A program made the translations under genes and the position numbers. Below, piece after piece: positions 48,624-58,667 of a DNA stretch of 64,000 bases. Source of the DNA: Bog-756 sp963734395 (lineage in GTDB: Bacteria; Actinomycetota; Acidimicrobiia; Acidimicrobiales; RAAP-2); NCBI GenBank assembly GCA_963734395.1, contig CAVTGY010000002.1:558001-622000 (forward strand), written 5' to 3'. Within the stretch, counting starts at the first letter, position 1, and each line of letters starts with the position of its first letter. The notes beneath the pieces are model-generated. The model was given only the letters and a program-made list of their open reading frames with translations. It did not search any database and had not been told where the DNA came from.

Positions 48624-49407
48624 ACGCTGGGACGGACAGCCCTCCGGGGGAGGAGCAGACGCTCGCGGACTGCGTTCCGATCGCAATTGCGCAGATGCCT
48701 GTCAGGGTGCCGGTGGTGGACGTGCGCGGGTTCGAACACGCTCATCGTCGCCAGACGAGCTCGAACGTACGGCAGGGCGACCGTGGGCAAGGGATGCGTA
48801 GCGACCTCCGTGCTCACCGACCTCGAACCGGGTCGCTGAAGGCTTCACGTGACCTGGGCCTGCCGTCTGAAGAGCTTGTCGCCGTACCGAGGATGCTCGA
48901 CGTACGTGGTGTCGGGAGAGCCAGAGGGATCGTCATTCGGCGTTCCACTTTAGGTGGAGTCGATCCAGTCGTGGCAATGACATGGGAACCGTCGTGATCG
49001 GCCTCGGCGTCTGCTGAGCAGGTCCACCGTGAAGGCACAGAGATCGATGTACGCCACTTCATCGACCCGGACGAACTCATTAAGCTCTTCGAGATGCTGG
49101 ATCGCTTCCCGCGCAGGTTCGGCGCACGAGGCAGGAATGGTTCGAGCGGCGATCATGAGGCCACACTGGAGAGCTGAACTAGCGGGTTCCAGTTTCGAGA
49201 GCCGGCGCAGCTTCGAGCTCGATCACGGACCATATGCAGCGACTCGACGAAGCTCGGAAGGATCGTGCTCACGCCGGGAGCGATCTGCGGCCAATGAGCT
49301 CAAAGCTCCGGTTTGTCTTCAACGGAATCGTGGAGGTGAGCGGAGCGCTGCGCGAGCCGGCTCTTGTCTGCGGAGACGTTGTCGTCTCGTCAAAAACGCA
49401 GGCACGG
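48624..49407. other. 784-bp gap; possible degraded gene 48695-49177 (plus)
   Basis: No intact recognisable gene. One plus-strand frame from 48695 to 49177 (161 codons) has a protein-like stretch, LPSEELVAVPRMLDVRGVGR and later EIDVRHFIDPDELIKLFEML, interrupted by an in-frame TGA at 48995-48997. If that TGA were TGG the frame would be continuous. I do not recognise the protein. It could be a pseudogene, a sequencing artefact or non-coding DNA. Confidence 0.25.
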
Positions 49408-51162
49408 TCAGGTGGCGGGAACCTCCCGGTCGGACCGGGCCCGATTGGCGGCACTGACCACCGCACGGAGCGAAGCGTCGAGGATGCTCGAGTCCATGCC
49501 CACGCCCCACCACGTCGAGCCGTCCGGACCCTCGGCCTCCACGTAGGCCACCGCCGAGGCCCCACTGCCCGCAGTGAGGGCGTGCTCGCTGTAGTCCTTC
49601 ACCTCGAAATCCACGCCGAGCTCCGTCCGCAAGCGCCCCGACCAGGGCATCGATGGGTCCGTTCCCCCTGCCCATCACGGTGCGAAGCTCCCCGTCGACC
49701 AGCAGCTGGGCGGTGACCGTGGTCCGATGGTCGCCGGTGCTCACTTCACTGCCGACCAGTCGTACGCCCGGCGTCCTCGGAGAGATAGGTGCGGGAGAAC
49801 ACGTCCCACATCTCGCCGACCGGGATCACCGTACCGCTGTCCTCGGTGACCGCCTGGACCTGCTTGGAGAACTCGATCTGGAGCCGGCGGGGGAGATCGA
49901 GCCCGTGCTCGGTGTCCATGAGGTAGGCCACGCCCCCTTTGCCCGATTGGCTGTTGACCTGAATGATCGCCTCGTAGGTTCTTCCGGTGTGGCTCGGATC
50001 AATGGGAAGGTAGGGAACCTCCCAGCGTCGGTAGTCGTCACCGATGGCGGCGAACCCCTTCTTGATGGCGTCCTGGTGCGATCCGGAGAATGCCGTGTAG
50101 ACCAGATCGCCGGCATAGGGATGACGGGGGTGGACGGGCATCCGGGTGGCGAACTCGGCGACTCGCCGGACGTGGTCGATGTCGCTGAAGTCGAGCGCAG
50201 GATCGATGCCCTGGGAGAACAGGTTCATGGCCAGGGTGACCACGTCCACGTTGCCGGTGCGCTCCCCATTTCCGAACAGCGTGCCCTCGACCCGGTCGGC
50301 GCCGGCCAGGACCGCCAGCTCGGCGGCGGCCACCGCGGTGCCTCGATCGTTGTGCGGATGCAGGCTGAGGATGATCGCATCGCGATGGGAGATGTTCCGA
50401 CCGAACCATTCGATGACGTCGGCATAGACGTGGGGGCCGTACATCTCGACGGTATTGGGAAGATTGATGATGATCGGTCGTTCGGGAGTCGGCTCGATCA
50501 CCGCCATCACCGCCTCACAGATTTCGACGGCGAAGTCGGGTTCGGTACCGGTGAAGCTCTCCGGAGAGTACTCATAGCGGATGTCCGTCCCCGGGACGGT
50601 CGGCTCGAACTTCTTGCACAGCTTGGCCGCGTTGACCGCGATGTCGACGATGCCGGCCCGGTCGAGGCCGAACACCACCCGCCGTTGGAGCTCGGAGGTC
50701 GAGTTGTAGAAATGCACGATGGCTCTCGGCGCGCCCGACCAGTGACTCGAAGGTGCGCTCGATCAGCTCGTCGCGGCACTGCACCAGCACCTGGATGGTC
50801 ACGTCGTCGGGAATGAGGTCTTCCTCGATGATCAGACGCTGGAAGTCGTAGTCGGTCTGGGAGGCGGAGGGGAACCCGACCTCGATCTCCTTGAATCCGA
50901 TGTCCACCAGCGTCTGAAAGAGCTTCAGTTTGCGTTCGGAGTCCATGGGATCGACCAGCGCCTGGTTCCCGTCGCGCAGGTCGACGCTCGCCCACCGCGG
51001 GCGCTCGGTCGATCTCTCGATCCGGCCAGGTCCGATCGGCCAGGTTGAGCGGGCGATACGGCCGGTACAGGTGAAACGGCATGGGCGAGACGTCACAGGG
51101 CATGGCCAGCCGCCTCCGCCGCCGGTGGCCGGTTGGGTTGTCTGGTCGGTTTCGCTGCTCAT
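49408..51162 (-). CDS. leuA: 2-isopropylmalate synthase (frame-broken)
   Basis: First committed enzyme of leucine synthesis, condensing acetyl-CoA and 2-ketoisovalerate. About 585 residues. Motifs: WASVDLRDGNQALVDPM (metal Asp), FKEIEVGFPSASQTDYDF, LSLHPHNDRGTAVAAAELAV (His-x-His) and VEGTLFGNGERTGNVDV. The C-terminal regulatory domain that senses leucine has DFEVKDYSEHALTAGSGASA. Indels near 51105, 51025, 50725, 49745 and 49650 break the frame. ATG 51162 follows a leader peptide and terminator that form a leucine attenuator. Confidence 0.95.
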
Positions 51163-51221
51163 GGCTGGTGCTCCCAATGGGTGATGGTGATTCGTCATGT
51201 GTGGCCGGATCGGCCTCGCCC

Positions 51222-51258
51222 AACAAAAAACCCCCTGGCCGAACGGGCTCAGGAGGTT
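51222..51258 (-). terminator. Rho-independent attenuator terminator before leuA
   Basis: On the transcribed strand a GC-rich stem pairs AACCTCCTGAGCC (51258-51246) with GGCCAGGGGGTT (51240-51229), with one bulged A and loop CGTTC, followed by six consecutive U (51230-51225). It lies between the leader peptide stop and the leuA ATG, so it can only act as an attenuator. Confidence 0.85.
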
Positions 51259-51261
51259 GCG

Positions 51262-51285
51262 GGCGAACGCGATGTGGCGCTCGCC
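51262..51285 (-). promoter_or_regulatory. Leader hairpin of the leuA attenuator
   Basis: GGCGAGCGC (51285-51277) pairs with GCGTTCGCC (51270-51262) over nine base pairs including one G-U, with loop CACATC. It starts one base after the leader peptide stop codon, where a ribosome stalled on the Leu codons would cover or free it. It is a candidate for the pause or antiterminator arm. Confidence 0.6.
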
Positions 51286-51286
51286 G

Positions 51287-51325
51287 TCAGGTAAGGAGGA
51301 GTTCCGGGGTGATCGATGCGTACAC
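51287..51325 (-). CDS. leuL: leu leader peptide (VYASITPELLLT)
   Basis: A 12-codon peptide starting at GTG 51325 with GGAAG four bases before it and ending TGA at 51289-51287. Three consecutive Leu codons (CTC CTC CTT) lie immediately before the final Thr. It is followed in order by a hairpin, an intrinsic terminator and leuA. This is the arrangement of ribosome-mediated attenuation, as known for leu leaders in Streptomyces and enterobacteria: low charged tRNA-Leu would stall the ribosome and prevent termination. Confidence 0.8.
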   Translation of the reverse strand: MYASITPELLLT

Positions 51326-51432
51326 GATGCTTCCATGGTGGCAGGCGGCCCGGGCTTCGTCAAGGTTTGAGCCGTCCCCGACCCGGCGGGTGGTTGCCGG
51401 TCGGGGCCGTCGGCGTTCCGGCGCGGCCGAGG

Positions 51433-52803
51433 TCAGATGCGCTCGAAATTGCGGGCGAGCTCCCAGTCGGTGATCACCCGGTTGGCGGCGGCCCATTCCT
51501 GCCGTGCCGTGTTGAGCAGGTGGTGGTGGACCTCGGCGCCGAAGACCTCGGCTGCCACCTCGCTCCCGGCCAGGCCGTCGATGGCTTCCACCAGCGTGGT
51601 GGGAATGCGGGGTAGGTCGGTCCGCTGATGGGCGTTGCCGGCGAAGGCGGGTCCCAGCTCGAGCTGGTGTTCGATGCCCCACAGGCCGGCGCCGATGGTG
51701 GCGGCCAGCGCCAGGTACGGATTGACATCGGCACCCGGAATACGACTCTCCACCCGCCGGCCGGGCCCGGTGCCGACGGTGCGGAACCCGCAGGTGCGGT
51801 TGTCCTCTCCCCACACCACGGCGGTCGGCGCCCACGAATAGGGAAGATAGCGGCGGTAGGAGTTGACGTAGGGAGCGAAGCACCACGACAGCTGGGTGGC
51901 GGCATGGAGCTGCCCGGCCAGGAACTGCCGGCCGATCGTCGACAGGCCGGATGGATCGGCTTCGCCGGGCGCGGGGGCCATCAGCGGCTGACCGGTCGCC
52001 GCGTCCCACAGGCTGGTGTGGATGTGGCACGACGACCCGGCGGCGTCCATCGACCACTTGGCCATGAAGGTGGCGGCGCGACCGAATCCCGAGGCGATCT
52101 CCTTCACGCCGCTCTTGAACACCAGGTGTCGGTCGGCCACCTCGAGGGCATCCCCGTAGGTGATGTTGATCTCGTGCTGACCGGCGCCGGCCTCACCCTT
52201 GGAGAACTCGACGGGGATCCCCGCTTCCACCATCTGGTTCCGGATGCGTCCGATGATGTACTCGTCACCCGAGGTCTGCTGCAGCTGATAGTCCTCGACG
52301 GTGCTCGGCGTGGGTGGCCAGCCCGTGCCAGTCGCTTCTCCGAGGCCTCGGCGAAGGAGTCACGGAAGAGGTAGAACTCGAGCTCGGTGGCGCACTTGAT
52401 CTCCAACCCGAGGGCAGCCGCCCGTTCGATCTGGCGTCGGAGGATGCGACGGGGCGAGACCTCGACCGGCTCGCCCTCCATGGTCAGGAGATCGCAGAGG
52501 ACCAGCACGCTCCCCGGTTGCCATGGCAGGGGCCGAACGGTGTGGGGATCGACGACCGCGTTGAGATCGCCGTAACCGGTGTCCCAGTTGGCGAACCGGT
52601 AGCCGGGGAGCGGGCTCCATGTCGACGTCACAGGCCAGCAGGTAGTCGCAGACCTCGATGCCATGGTGCAACACGTGATCGAGGAAGAAGGTGCCGGTCA
52701 CCCGCTTGCCGACCGGTCGCCCCTGCAGATCGGGAAACGCCACGACCACGGTGTCCACGTCACCCGACTGAATCTGATGGGGAAGGGTTTCCAAGGTCAG
52801 CAT
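51433..52803 (-). CDS. Glutamine-synthetase-family enzyme, GlnA/PuuA-like (frame-broken)
   Basis: About 457 residues. ATG 52803 begins MLTLETLPHQIQSGDVDTVV with VAFPDLQGRPVGKRVTG. Catalytic blocks: IKCATELEFYLFRD (metal Glu), VEFSKGEAGAGQHEINI, WSMDAAGSSCHIHTSLWD, YLPYSWAPTAVVWGEDNRTC and ESRIPGADVNPYLALAAT. Indels near 52610 and 52300 change frame. The sequence lacks the adenylylation loop expected of housekeeping GlnA, and its neighbours are a gamma-glutamyl hydrolase and an aldehyde dehydrogenase. A gamma-glutamyl-amine ligase role is therefore more likely than ammonia assimilation. Confidence 0.88.
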
Positions 52804-52841
52804 GCCAGCACTCTGACCCAGCCACGACCGGCCGTCCAGCG

Positions 52842-53618
52842 CTACTCGGGGGTCACGTACGCCGCGGTGATCCCGCCGTCGACCACCAGCGCCGATCCGG
52901 TCATGAACGAGGACTCGTCCGAGGCCAGGAACAGGGCGGCCCGGGCGATCTCGTCGGGCCGACCCAACCGCCCGATGGGGATGTGCACCAGTCGGCGTTG
53001 ACGTTGCGCCGGGTCGGCCAGCAGCTCGGACAGCAACGGAGTCTCGATGGGGCCCGGACAGATCGAATTGGCCCTGATCCCCTTGCGGGCGTACTCCACC
53101 GCCACCTCCCGGGTCATGGCCAGCACCCCTCCCTTGGAGGCGGTGTAGGCGATCTGGGCGGTGGCCGCTCCCATCAGGGCGACGAAGGAGGCCACGTTGA
53201 CGATCGAGCCTCCGCCCGAGGCCAGCATGGCCGGCACCGCGGCCCGACATCCGAGCCAGACCCCTTTGAGGTTCACCTCCATCACCCGCTGCCACGTCTC
53301 GGGGGGGGTGTCGAGGACGCCGCCGTCGTCGTCGGGGAACACGCCGGCGTTGTTGAAGAGCACGTGAAGCCCGCCATAGGTGGCCACCGCGGTCGACACC
53401 ATCGACCCGACCTGGTCCTCGTCGGAGACGTCGACCACCACCGCGGTGGCGGATCCACCGGCGGCCTCGATGTCGGCGGCCGCCGAGTGTGCGCGGTCGC
53501 CGACCACGTCGGCCACCACCACCCGGGCGCCTTCGGAGGCGAAGAGGGACGCGGCCACCCGCCCGATGCCGCTTCCGGCTCCGGTGATCACCGCAACCTT
53601 CCCGTCGAGTCGTGCCAT
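52842..53618 (-). CDS. SDR-family oxidoreductase
   Basis: Intact 258-residue classical short-chain dehydrogenase. VAVITGAGSGIGRVAASLFA binds NAD; NNAGVFPDDD, GGSIVNVASFVALMGAATAQ (Ser) and IAYTASKGGVLAMTREVAVE (Tyr-x3-Lys) complete the active site, with CPGPIETPLL and SFMTGSALVVDGG at the end. It ends 38 bases before the GS-like start and shares its direction. It lacks the mycofactocin insert seen in the two SDRs of the mft operon. Substrate unknown. Confidence 0.9.
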   Translation of the reverse strand: MARLDGKVAVITGAGSGIGRVAASLFASEGARVVVADVVGDRAHSAAADIEAAGGSATAVVVDVSDEDQVGSMVSTAVATYGGLHVLFNNAGVFPDDDGGVLDTPPETWQRVMEVNLKGVWLGCRAAVPAMLASGGGSIVNVASFVALMGAATAQIAYTASKGGVLAMTREVAVEYARKGIRANSICPGPIETPLLSELLADPAQRQRRLVHIPIGRLGRPDEIARAALFLASDESSFMTGSALVVDGGITAAYVTPE

Positions 53619-53751
53619 CCATGCCTCCATCCGGACCGGATCGCGGTCGGCTGTCCGCCGGGGCGGGGCCGTCCGGGTTGCAGGATAGGGGTACGCCGCC
53701 CACGCCGGGCACCTTATCCCCGCTCTGCGGCGCGGTGGAATACTGACCACC

Positions 53752-54530
53752 ATGGCGATCAACCGCCGGCGCCCTCTCATCGGGGTCTCCATGTATCGCC
53801 AGACCACGTCATGGTGGTCGTGGAAGCGCGATGCCGCCCTGGTGCCCGGCGTCTATCTCGACGTGGTGGAGGAGTCGGGCGGACAGCCGGTGCTCATCCC
53901 ACCCGGCGGCAGCGACGTCGCCGGAGCGGGCAGCGGGTGGAACCGACTGAGCCGACCGAGTGTGGACGCCTCGACCGGTTGATCGCCGCCCTCGACGGCC
54001 TGGTGCTCATCGGTGGGGGCGACATCGACGCCCGGCGATACGGCCAACATCCCCACCCGGGCAACGGCGGTACCAGCCACCCCCGTGACGAGCTGGAGCT
54101 CGGATTGCTCACCGCTGCACTTCGGGCGGATCTGCCACTGCTGGCCGTCTGTCGGGGAATGCAGTTGCTCAATGTCGGCCTCGGGGGAGACCTGGTCCAG
54201 CAGCTGCCCGACCTGGTGGGTTCGAAACGCCATCAGCCTCGACCCGGAGCGTTCGGTCGGGTTTCGGTGACCACCGAGCAGGGGAGCATCGTACGCACAG
54301 GCTTCTCGGCGAGAGGACCGAGGTGCTGTGCAGCCACCATCAGGCCATCGGGGTGCTGGGACGCGATCTGACGGTGACCGCCAGGAGTGACGACGGTGTC
54401 ATCGAAGCGGTGGAGCTGGCCCGGCGCCGATTCGTCGTCGGCGTGCAGTGGCACCCCGAAGAATCAGGTGATCCGAGACTGTTTGCTGGCGCTGGTCTCC
54501 GCAGCAGATGCTCGGTCGAGGCCGTCATGA
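53752..54530 (+). CDS. Gamma-glutamyl hydrolase, class I amidotransferase (PuuD-like, frame-broken)
   Basis: About 260 residues. N-terminus RRRPLIGVSMYRQTTSWWSW; the nucleophile Cys is in LPLLAVCRGMQLLNVGLGGD, and the His and Glu are in FVVGVQWHPEESGDPRLFA. It hydrolyses gamma-glutamyl amides such as gamma-glutamyl-GABA. Indels near 53935, 54320 and 54490 change frame; the final one restores a stop at 54528-54530 that overlaps the aldehyde dehydrogenase ATG. Divergent from the SDR across 133 bp. Confidence 0.88.
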
Positions 54531-55922
54531 GTGACCTCACCACCGTGGTGAACCCGGCCACGGAACGGGCAATCGCCGAGGTGCCCCGGCAGGGAATCGA
54601 AGACGTGGATGCCGCGGTGGCCCGGTCGCTGCAGGCGGGTCCGGCCTGGCGGTCGCTGGCGCCGACCGATCGAGCGCGCCTGTTGCGGCGGCTGGCCGAC
54701 CAAGGTCGAAGAGCACGCCGAGGAGCTGGCGCAGCTCGAGACCCGCAACGTGGGCAAGCCGATCGCCGAGAGTCGCGACGAAGTGGGCATGGTGGCCGAG
54801 GTCTTCCACTTCTACGCCGGAGCGGTGGACAAGCACCGGGGAGCCACGGTTCCGGTGGCCGGGGGAGTGGACATGACCTTCCACGAGCCGTTGGGGGTGG
54901 TGGCCGCCATCGTTCCGTGGAACTTCCCCATCGCCATCATGTCGTGGAAGGTGGGCCCGGCGTTGGCCACCGGCAATACCATCGTGGTCAAGCCGGCGGA
55001 GATCACCCCGTTGACCGCTCGACGGCTGGCGGAGCTGGCCCTCGATGCCGGGATCCCCGAAGGGGTGTTCCAGGTGGTGGTGGGGCAGGGCTCGGTGGTC
55101 GGTACCCGTCTGGTCGAGCATCCCGACGTGGCCAAGGTGGCCTTCACCGGGTCGACCGAGGTCGGCCGCCAGGTCATGGTCCGGGCGTCGGGAACCATCA
55201 AGCGGATCACCCTCGAGTTGGGGGGCAAGTCGGCATCGGTCATCTTCGCCGATGCCGATCTGGAGCGGGCGGCAGCGGCGACACCGGCCGGTGTCTTCGC
55301 CAACGCCGGACAGGATTGTTGCGCCAGGAGCAGGGTGTTGGTGCAGCGATCGGTGCTGGACCGGTACCTCGAGCTGCTCGAAGCAGGCGGTCGGGCAGTG
55401 GACGGTCGGGGACCCGACCGATCCCGCGGATCAAGATGGGCCCGCTGGTCTCGGCCGGCCACCGGCGGGCGGTGGAGGGATTCCTCGACTCCGGGGATGG
55501 GCGATCCCGACGGGGGTCCGGTTCCCGCATTCGCCCGGGGGACGGTGCCCGACGGGCCCGGGTTCTGGTTCCCCCCGACGGTGGTGGCCCCGGCCGATCC
55601 CGGGTGGCGCTTGTCCCGAGAGGAGATCTTCGGGCCGGTGGCGGCGGTGATCCCCTTCGACGACGAAGAGGACGCAGTGGCCCTGGCCAACGACACGCCC
55701 TACGGCCTTTCCGGCTCCATCTGGACCCGGGACGGTGCCAGGGCGCTTCGCATGGCGCGGGCCGTGCAGTCGGGCAACCTCTCGGTCAACTCGAACAGTT
55801 CGGTCCGGGTTCAGACCAGTTTCGGGGGCATGAAGCAGTCGGGATTCGGACGCGAGCTCGGGCTCGAGGCACTGGCCGCCTACACCGACGTGAAGAACGT
55901 CTTCGTCGTCCACCGACCGGTG
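54527..55922 (+). CDS. Aldehyde dehydrogenase (frame-broken)
   Basis: NAD(P)-dependent dehydrogenase of about 465 residues. FHEPLGVVAAIVPWNFPIAI, KPAEITPLTARRLAELALDA, AFTGSTEVGRQVMV and LELGGKSASVIFADADLERA (Glu base) precede the catalytic Cys in FANAGQDCCARSRVLV. Later blocks are EEIFGPVAAVIPFDDEEDAV and FGGMKQSGFGRELGLEALAA. Indels near 54700, 55425 and 55510 shift the frame. The end is uncertain: the conserved C-terminus TDVKNVFVVHRP has a stop just beyond only after one more indel, about 55922. Coupled to the gamma-glutamyl hydrolase by ATGA. Confidence 0.9.
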
Positions 55923-56002
55923 ACCGGAAGGTCGGTTCGATCGACGTTTCGGAGTCGGTGCAGCCTGCTGGCACGTTTTTGCCCTGTGCTAGCCTTGCCA
56001 CG

Positions 56003-56935
56003 GTGGGGCTACGGGACAGGGCCGCTGAGTCGCTGCACGACCTGCCCGAAACGGCACACAAGCTGGCACCGATCGAGGTGCGCCGCGCCGTCCGACACAA
56101 GCTCGGAGTCTTCTACGCGTGGGAGCGCGGTTTCGACTTCCACGCCACCCCCCACCTGGCGGCCGGCGAAGCCAACGGACCACCGGACTTTGTCGGCATC
56201 GGCGTGCAAAAAGCGGGAACCTCATGGTGGTTCAGGCTGGTAACCGACCACCCACAGGTGTCGACGCTCGACTCGTGCCGGCAACAACACAAGCCCAGCG
56301 CCATCAACAAGGAACGCCACTTCTTCGGACGCTTTGGGGGGCAGCCATTCGGACCGGAGGACATTGCCGAGTACCGCCGGTGGTTTCCGCGAACGTCAGG
56401 AACCATCACCGGCGAGTGGACTCCGGACTATTTCTTCTTCCCGTGGGTGCCGCCGCTCCTCGCCCAAGCGGCACCTGAGGCCAAACTCATCCTGCTCCTG
56501 CGCGATCCGCTGCAGCGGTTCCTCTCCCGCTATGCGAGTTCGACCCGCGATGATCGTTCCGATCACCTCGGAAACGCGTTCCAAAAGGCGATTGCCCACA
56601 GCCTCTATGCCGACGGCGTACGGCGCTGGCTCGACTGCTTTCCGCCTGAACAGCTCCTGGTGCTCCAGTACGAGCACTGTGTCGCCCAACCGGCAGAGCA
56701 ACTGGCCCGAACCTACCGGCACCTGGGGATCGCCGACGACTTCCGGCCGGAGGGACTCCAACGTCCGGTGAACAAGAGCAGAGGGGCCGGGTTGGAGCTC
56801 GACCCGGACGTGGCTCGTCGCCTGAGGGACATCTTCGCTCCGGACGTCGCCGCCCTGGCCACCCTCCTTCCCTCACTCGACACGTCCGTTTGGAACGTGA
56901 TGAACACCGGGGAAGCCCAGAGGGGACCGCGGTGA
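56003..56935 (+). CDS. Sulfotransferase-family protein 1
   Basis: About 310 residues. The PAPS 5'-phosphosulfate loop is FVGIGVQKAGTSWWFRLVTD, the 3'-phosphate motif is LILLLRDPLQRFLSRYASS, and ERHFFGRFGG and FPPEQLLVLQYEHCVAQPAE are also typical. GTG 56003 is the in-frame start. It transfers sulfate from PAPS to an unknown acceptor. The stop overlaps the next GTG by four bases. Confidence 0.88.
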   Translation: MGLRDRAAESLHDLPETAHKLAPIEVRRAVRHKLGVFYAWERGFDFHATPHLAAGEANGPPDFVGIGVQKAGTSWWFRLVTDHPQVSTLDSCRQQHKPSAINKERHFFGRFGGQPFGPEDIAEYRRWFPRTSGTITGEWTPDYFFFPWVPPLLAQAAPEAKLILLLRDPLQRFLSRYASSTRDDRSDHLGNAFQKAIAHSLYADGVRRWLDCFPPEQLLVLQYEHCVAQPAEQLARTYRHLGIADDFRPEGLQRPVNKSRGAGLELDPDVARRLRDIFAPDVAALATLLPSLDTSVWNVMNTGEAQRGPR

Positions 56936-57626
56936 TTGTCAGTCATGAGCTCGGAGCCATCTTCGTAAAGACACGTAAGACGGCGGGAACGTCGATCGAG
57001 ATCGCGCCTCGCAGTACGCCGGTCCCCGCGACATCATCACCCCGATCTCCGACCCGGACGAGCAGCTCCGCCACCAGCTGGGAGGCAGGGGACCGCAGAA
57101 TTGCCGAGTCCCGGTGCGGCGGATCCGACCCGACGACCTCCCCACCATGGTGAGGTCGAGGAAGCTCCCGGCATTGCACAATCACGCCCCGGCTCGCAAG
57201 ATCCGGACCGCGGTCGGGGGCCCGACCTGGAGCGGGTACAAGACGTTCACCGTCGAACGCAACCCGTGGGACCGTGCCGTGTCGTTGTATTTCTACCTGC
57301 ACGGAAGGAAGGACGAGAACAGGCCTGGCTTCTCGGAATTCCTGAGGGAGACCGCCCCCGGGGACCTCTCCAACTTTCACTTGTACGCCATCCACGGCAA
57401 GGTCGCCGTCGACCGGGTCGTCCGCTACGAGAACCTGCGCTGCGGCCTGTCCGAGATCTGGGAGTGGGTGGGTATCCCCGGTGAGCCGGAGCTACCGCAC
57501 GCCAAGGGTTCCCTCAGACCCCCGGATGCGCAGGATTATCGCTCGATGTTCTGCGATGATGATGCTGCTCTGATCGCAAGGGTGTGCCGAGAGGAGATCG
57601 AGGTCCACGGCTACACCTTCGACTGA
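56932..57626 (+). CDS. Sulfotransferase-like P-loop protein 2 (frame-broken)
   Basis: About 232 residues. HELGAIFVKTRKTAGTSIEI is the N-terminal P-loop of the sulfotransferase family (KTRKTAGTS). After an indel near 57008 it reads RQYAGPRDIITPISDPDEQL, YKTFTVERNPWDRAVSLYFY (3'-phosphate motif R-x2-W-DR) and RYENLRCGLSEIWEWVGI. GTG 56932 overlaps the previous stop. Shorter than sulfotransferase 1 and diverged; acceptor unknown. Confidence 0.8.
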
Positions 57627-57669
57627 GCAGGTTTGACTCAATGGATTGCAGTGCACCACAGGACACAGG

Positions 57670-58621
57670 ATGTCGGCGACAGCAGGGCTCGCCGGGGCCA
57701 GGCCGAATGCGGGCGAGAAGCTGATGTCGAGAATCCCTAACCTGTTCATCGTCGGGGCTCCAAAATGCGGTACCACCGCGCTGTGGTCATATCTGGGGAG
57801 TCACCCGGACATCTTCAGCGCCGGGAAGGAGTACCACTACTTCGGGAGTGACCTCGTCTATCGCAATCAAAGCCGGCTCGACCGCGAGAGCTATTTGGCC
57901 TACTTCAGCCAGGCCGACCAAGAGCGATACCTACTGGACGCCTCGGTTGGCTACCTGGTGTCCGAACGTGCGGCGGTGGAGATCGCATCGTTTTCTCCGG
58001 ATTGTCGGATCATCGCCATCCTGCGCGACCCGATCGACATGATGCACTCCCTTCACAGCGAGTTGCTGTTCCAAGGCGACGAGGATGTCGCCGATTTCGG
58101 CACCGCGTCTGGAGCTCGAGGAGGTGCGCAGGCGCGGCGAACACATTCCCGACTCCTGCCAATCGGTGTGGGCCCTCTTCTATCGAGCAGTCGCCCACTA
58201 CTCGGCGCAGCTGACCCGTTACATCGACGCGGTGGGTCGTGAGCGTGTTCACGTCGTCGTCTTCGACGACTTCAAGGCTGATGTCGAAGAGTCCTACCGG
58301 CAGATCTTGGAGTTCCTCGACATCGATCCGATGTTCCGGCCCGAGTTTCCCGTGGTGAATGCCAACAAGGTGGCCAGGAGCGCCTCGATGGTTCGGCTGT
58401 TGCGGTCACCGCCACCGATCGTTCGCCGGATCGGACGGATGACCGTGCGGAGCCAGCGCTCGCGGCGGGCCGTGGGAGGTCGACTCCAGACCCTCAACGC
58501 CGGCAGACGGCCCCGCCAGCCGATGGACCCCGATCTTGAACGTGCGCTCCGCGAAGAGTTCCGTGTCGAGGTGGAGACCCTCGGCCCGCTGCTCGGGCGC
58601 GACCTGAGTAGCTGGACCTGA
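57670..58621 (+). CDS. Sulfotransferase-family protein 3 (frame-broken)
   Basis: About 317 residues. IPNLFIVGAPKCGTTALWSY is the PAPS-binding loop, IIAILRDPIDMMHSLHSELL the 3'-phosphate motif, and RVHVVVFDDFKADVEESYRQ with LEFLDID further family blocks. An indel near 58095 changes frame. ATG 57670 is the first start; ATG 57724, just before the P-loop, is an alternative. Third of three adjacent sulfotransferases, followed by a glycosyltransferase, so a sulfated surface glycan is plausible. Confidence 0.86.
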
Positions 58622-58667
58622 TCACTACCCCCGTCGAATTGCCCTTCCCCGGAGAGCTCGGTCTGCG

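Noticed and set aside
48730..48760. GGGTTCGAAC, a possible tRNA T-arm
   Set aside because: Position 61 is not C, the stem does not pair, and no acceptor stem or anticodon arm can be built around it.
54323..56935. An 870-codon open frame spanning gamma-glutamyl hydrolase, aldehyde dehydrogenase and sulfotransferase
   Set aside because: Its middle part is a low-complexity Arg/Gly-rich shadow of the dehydrogenase, which is clearly encoded in another frame. Only the two ends carry real protein.
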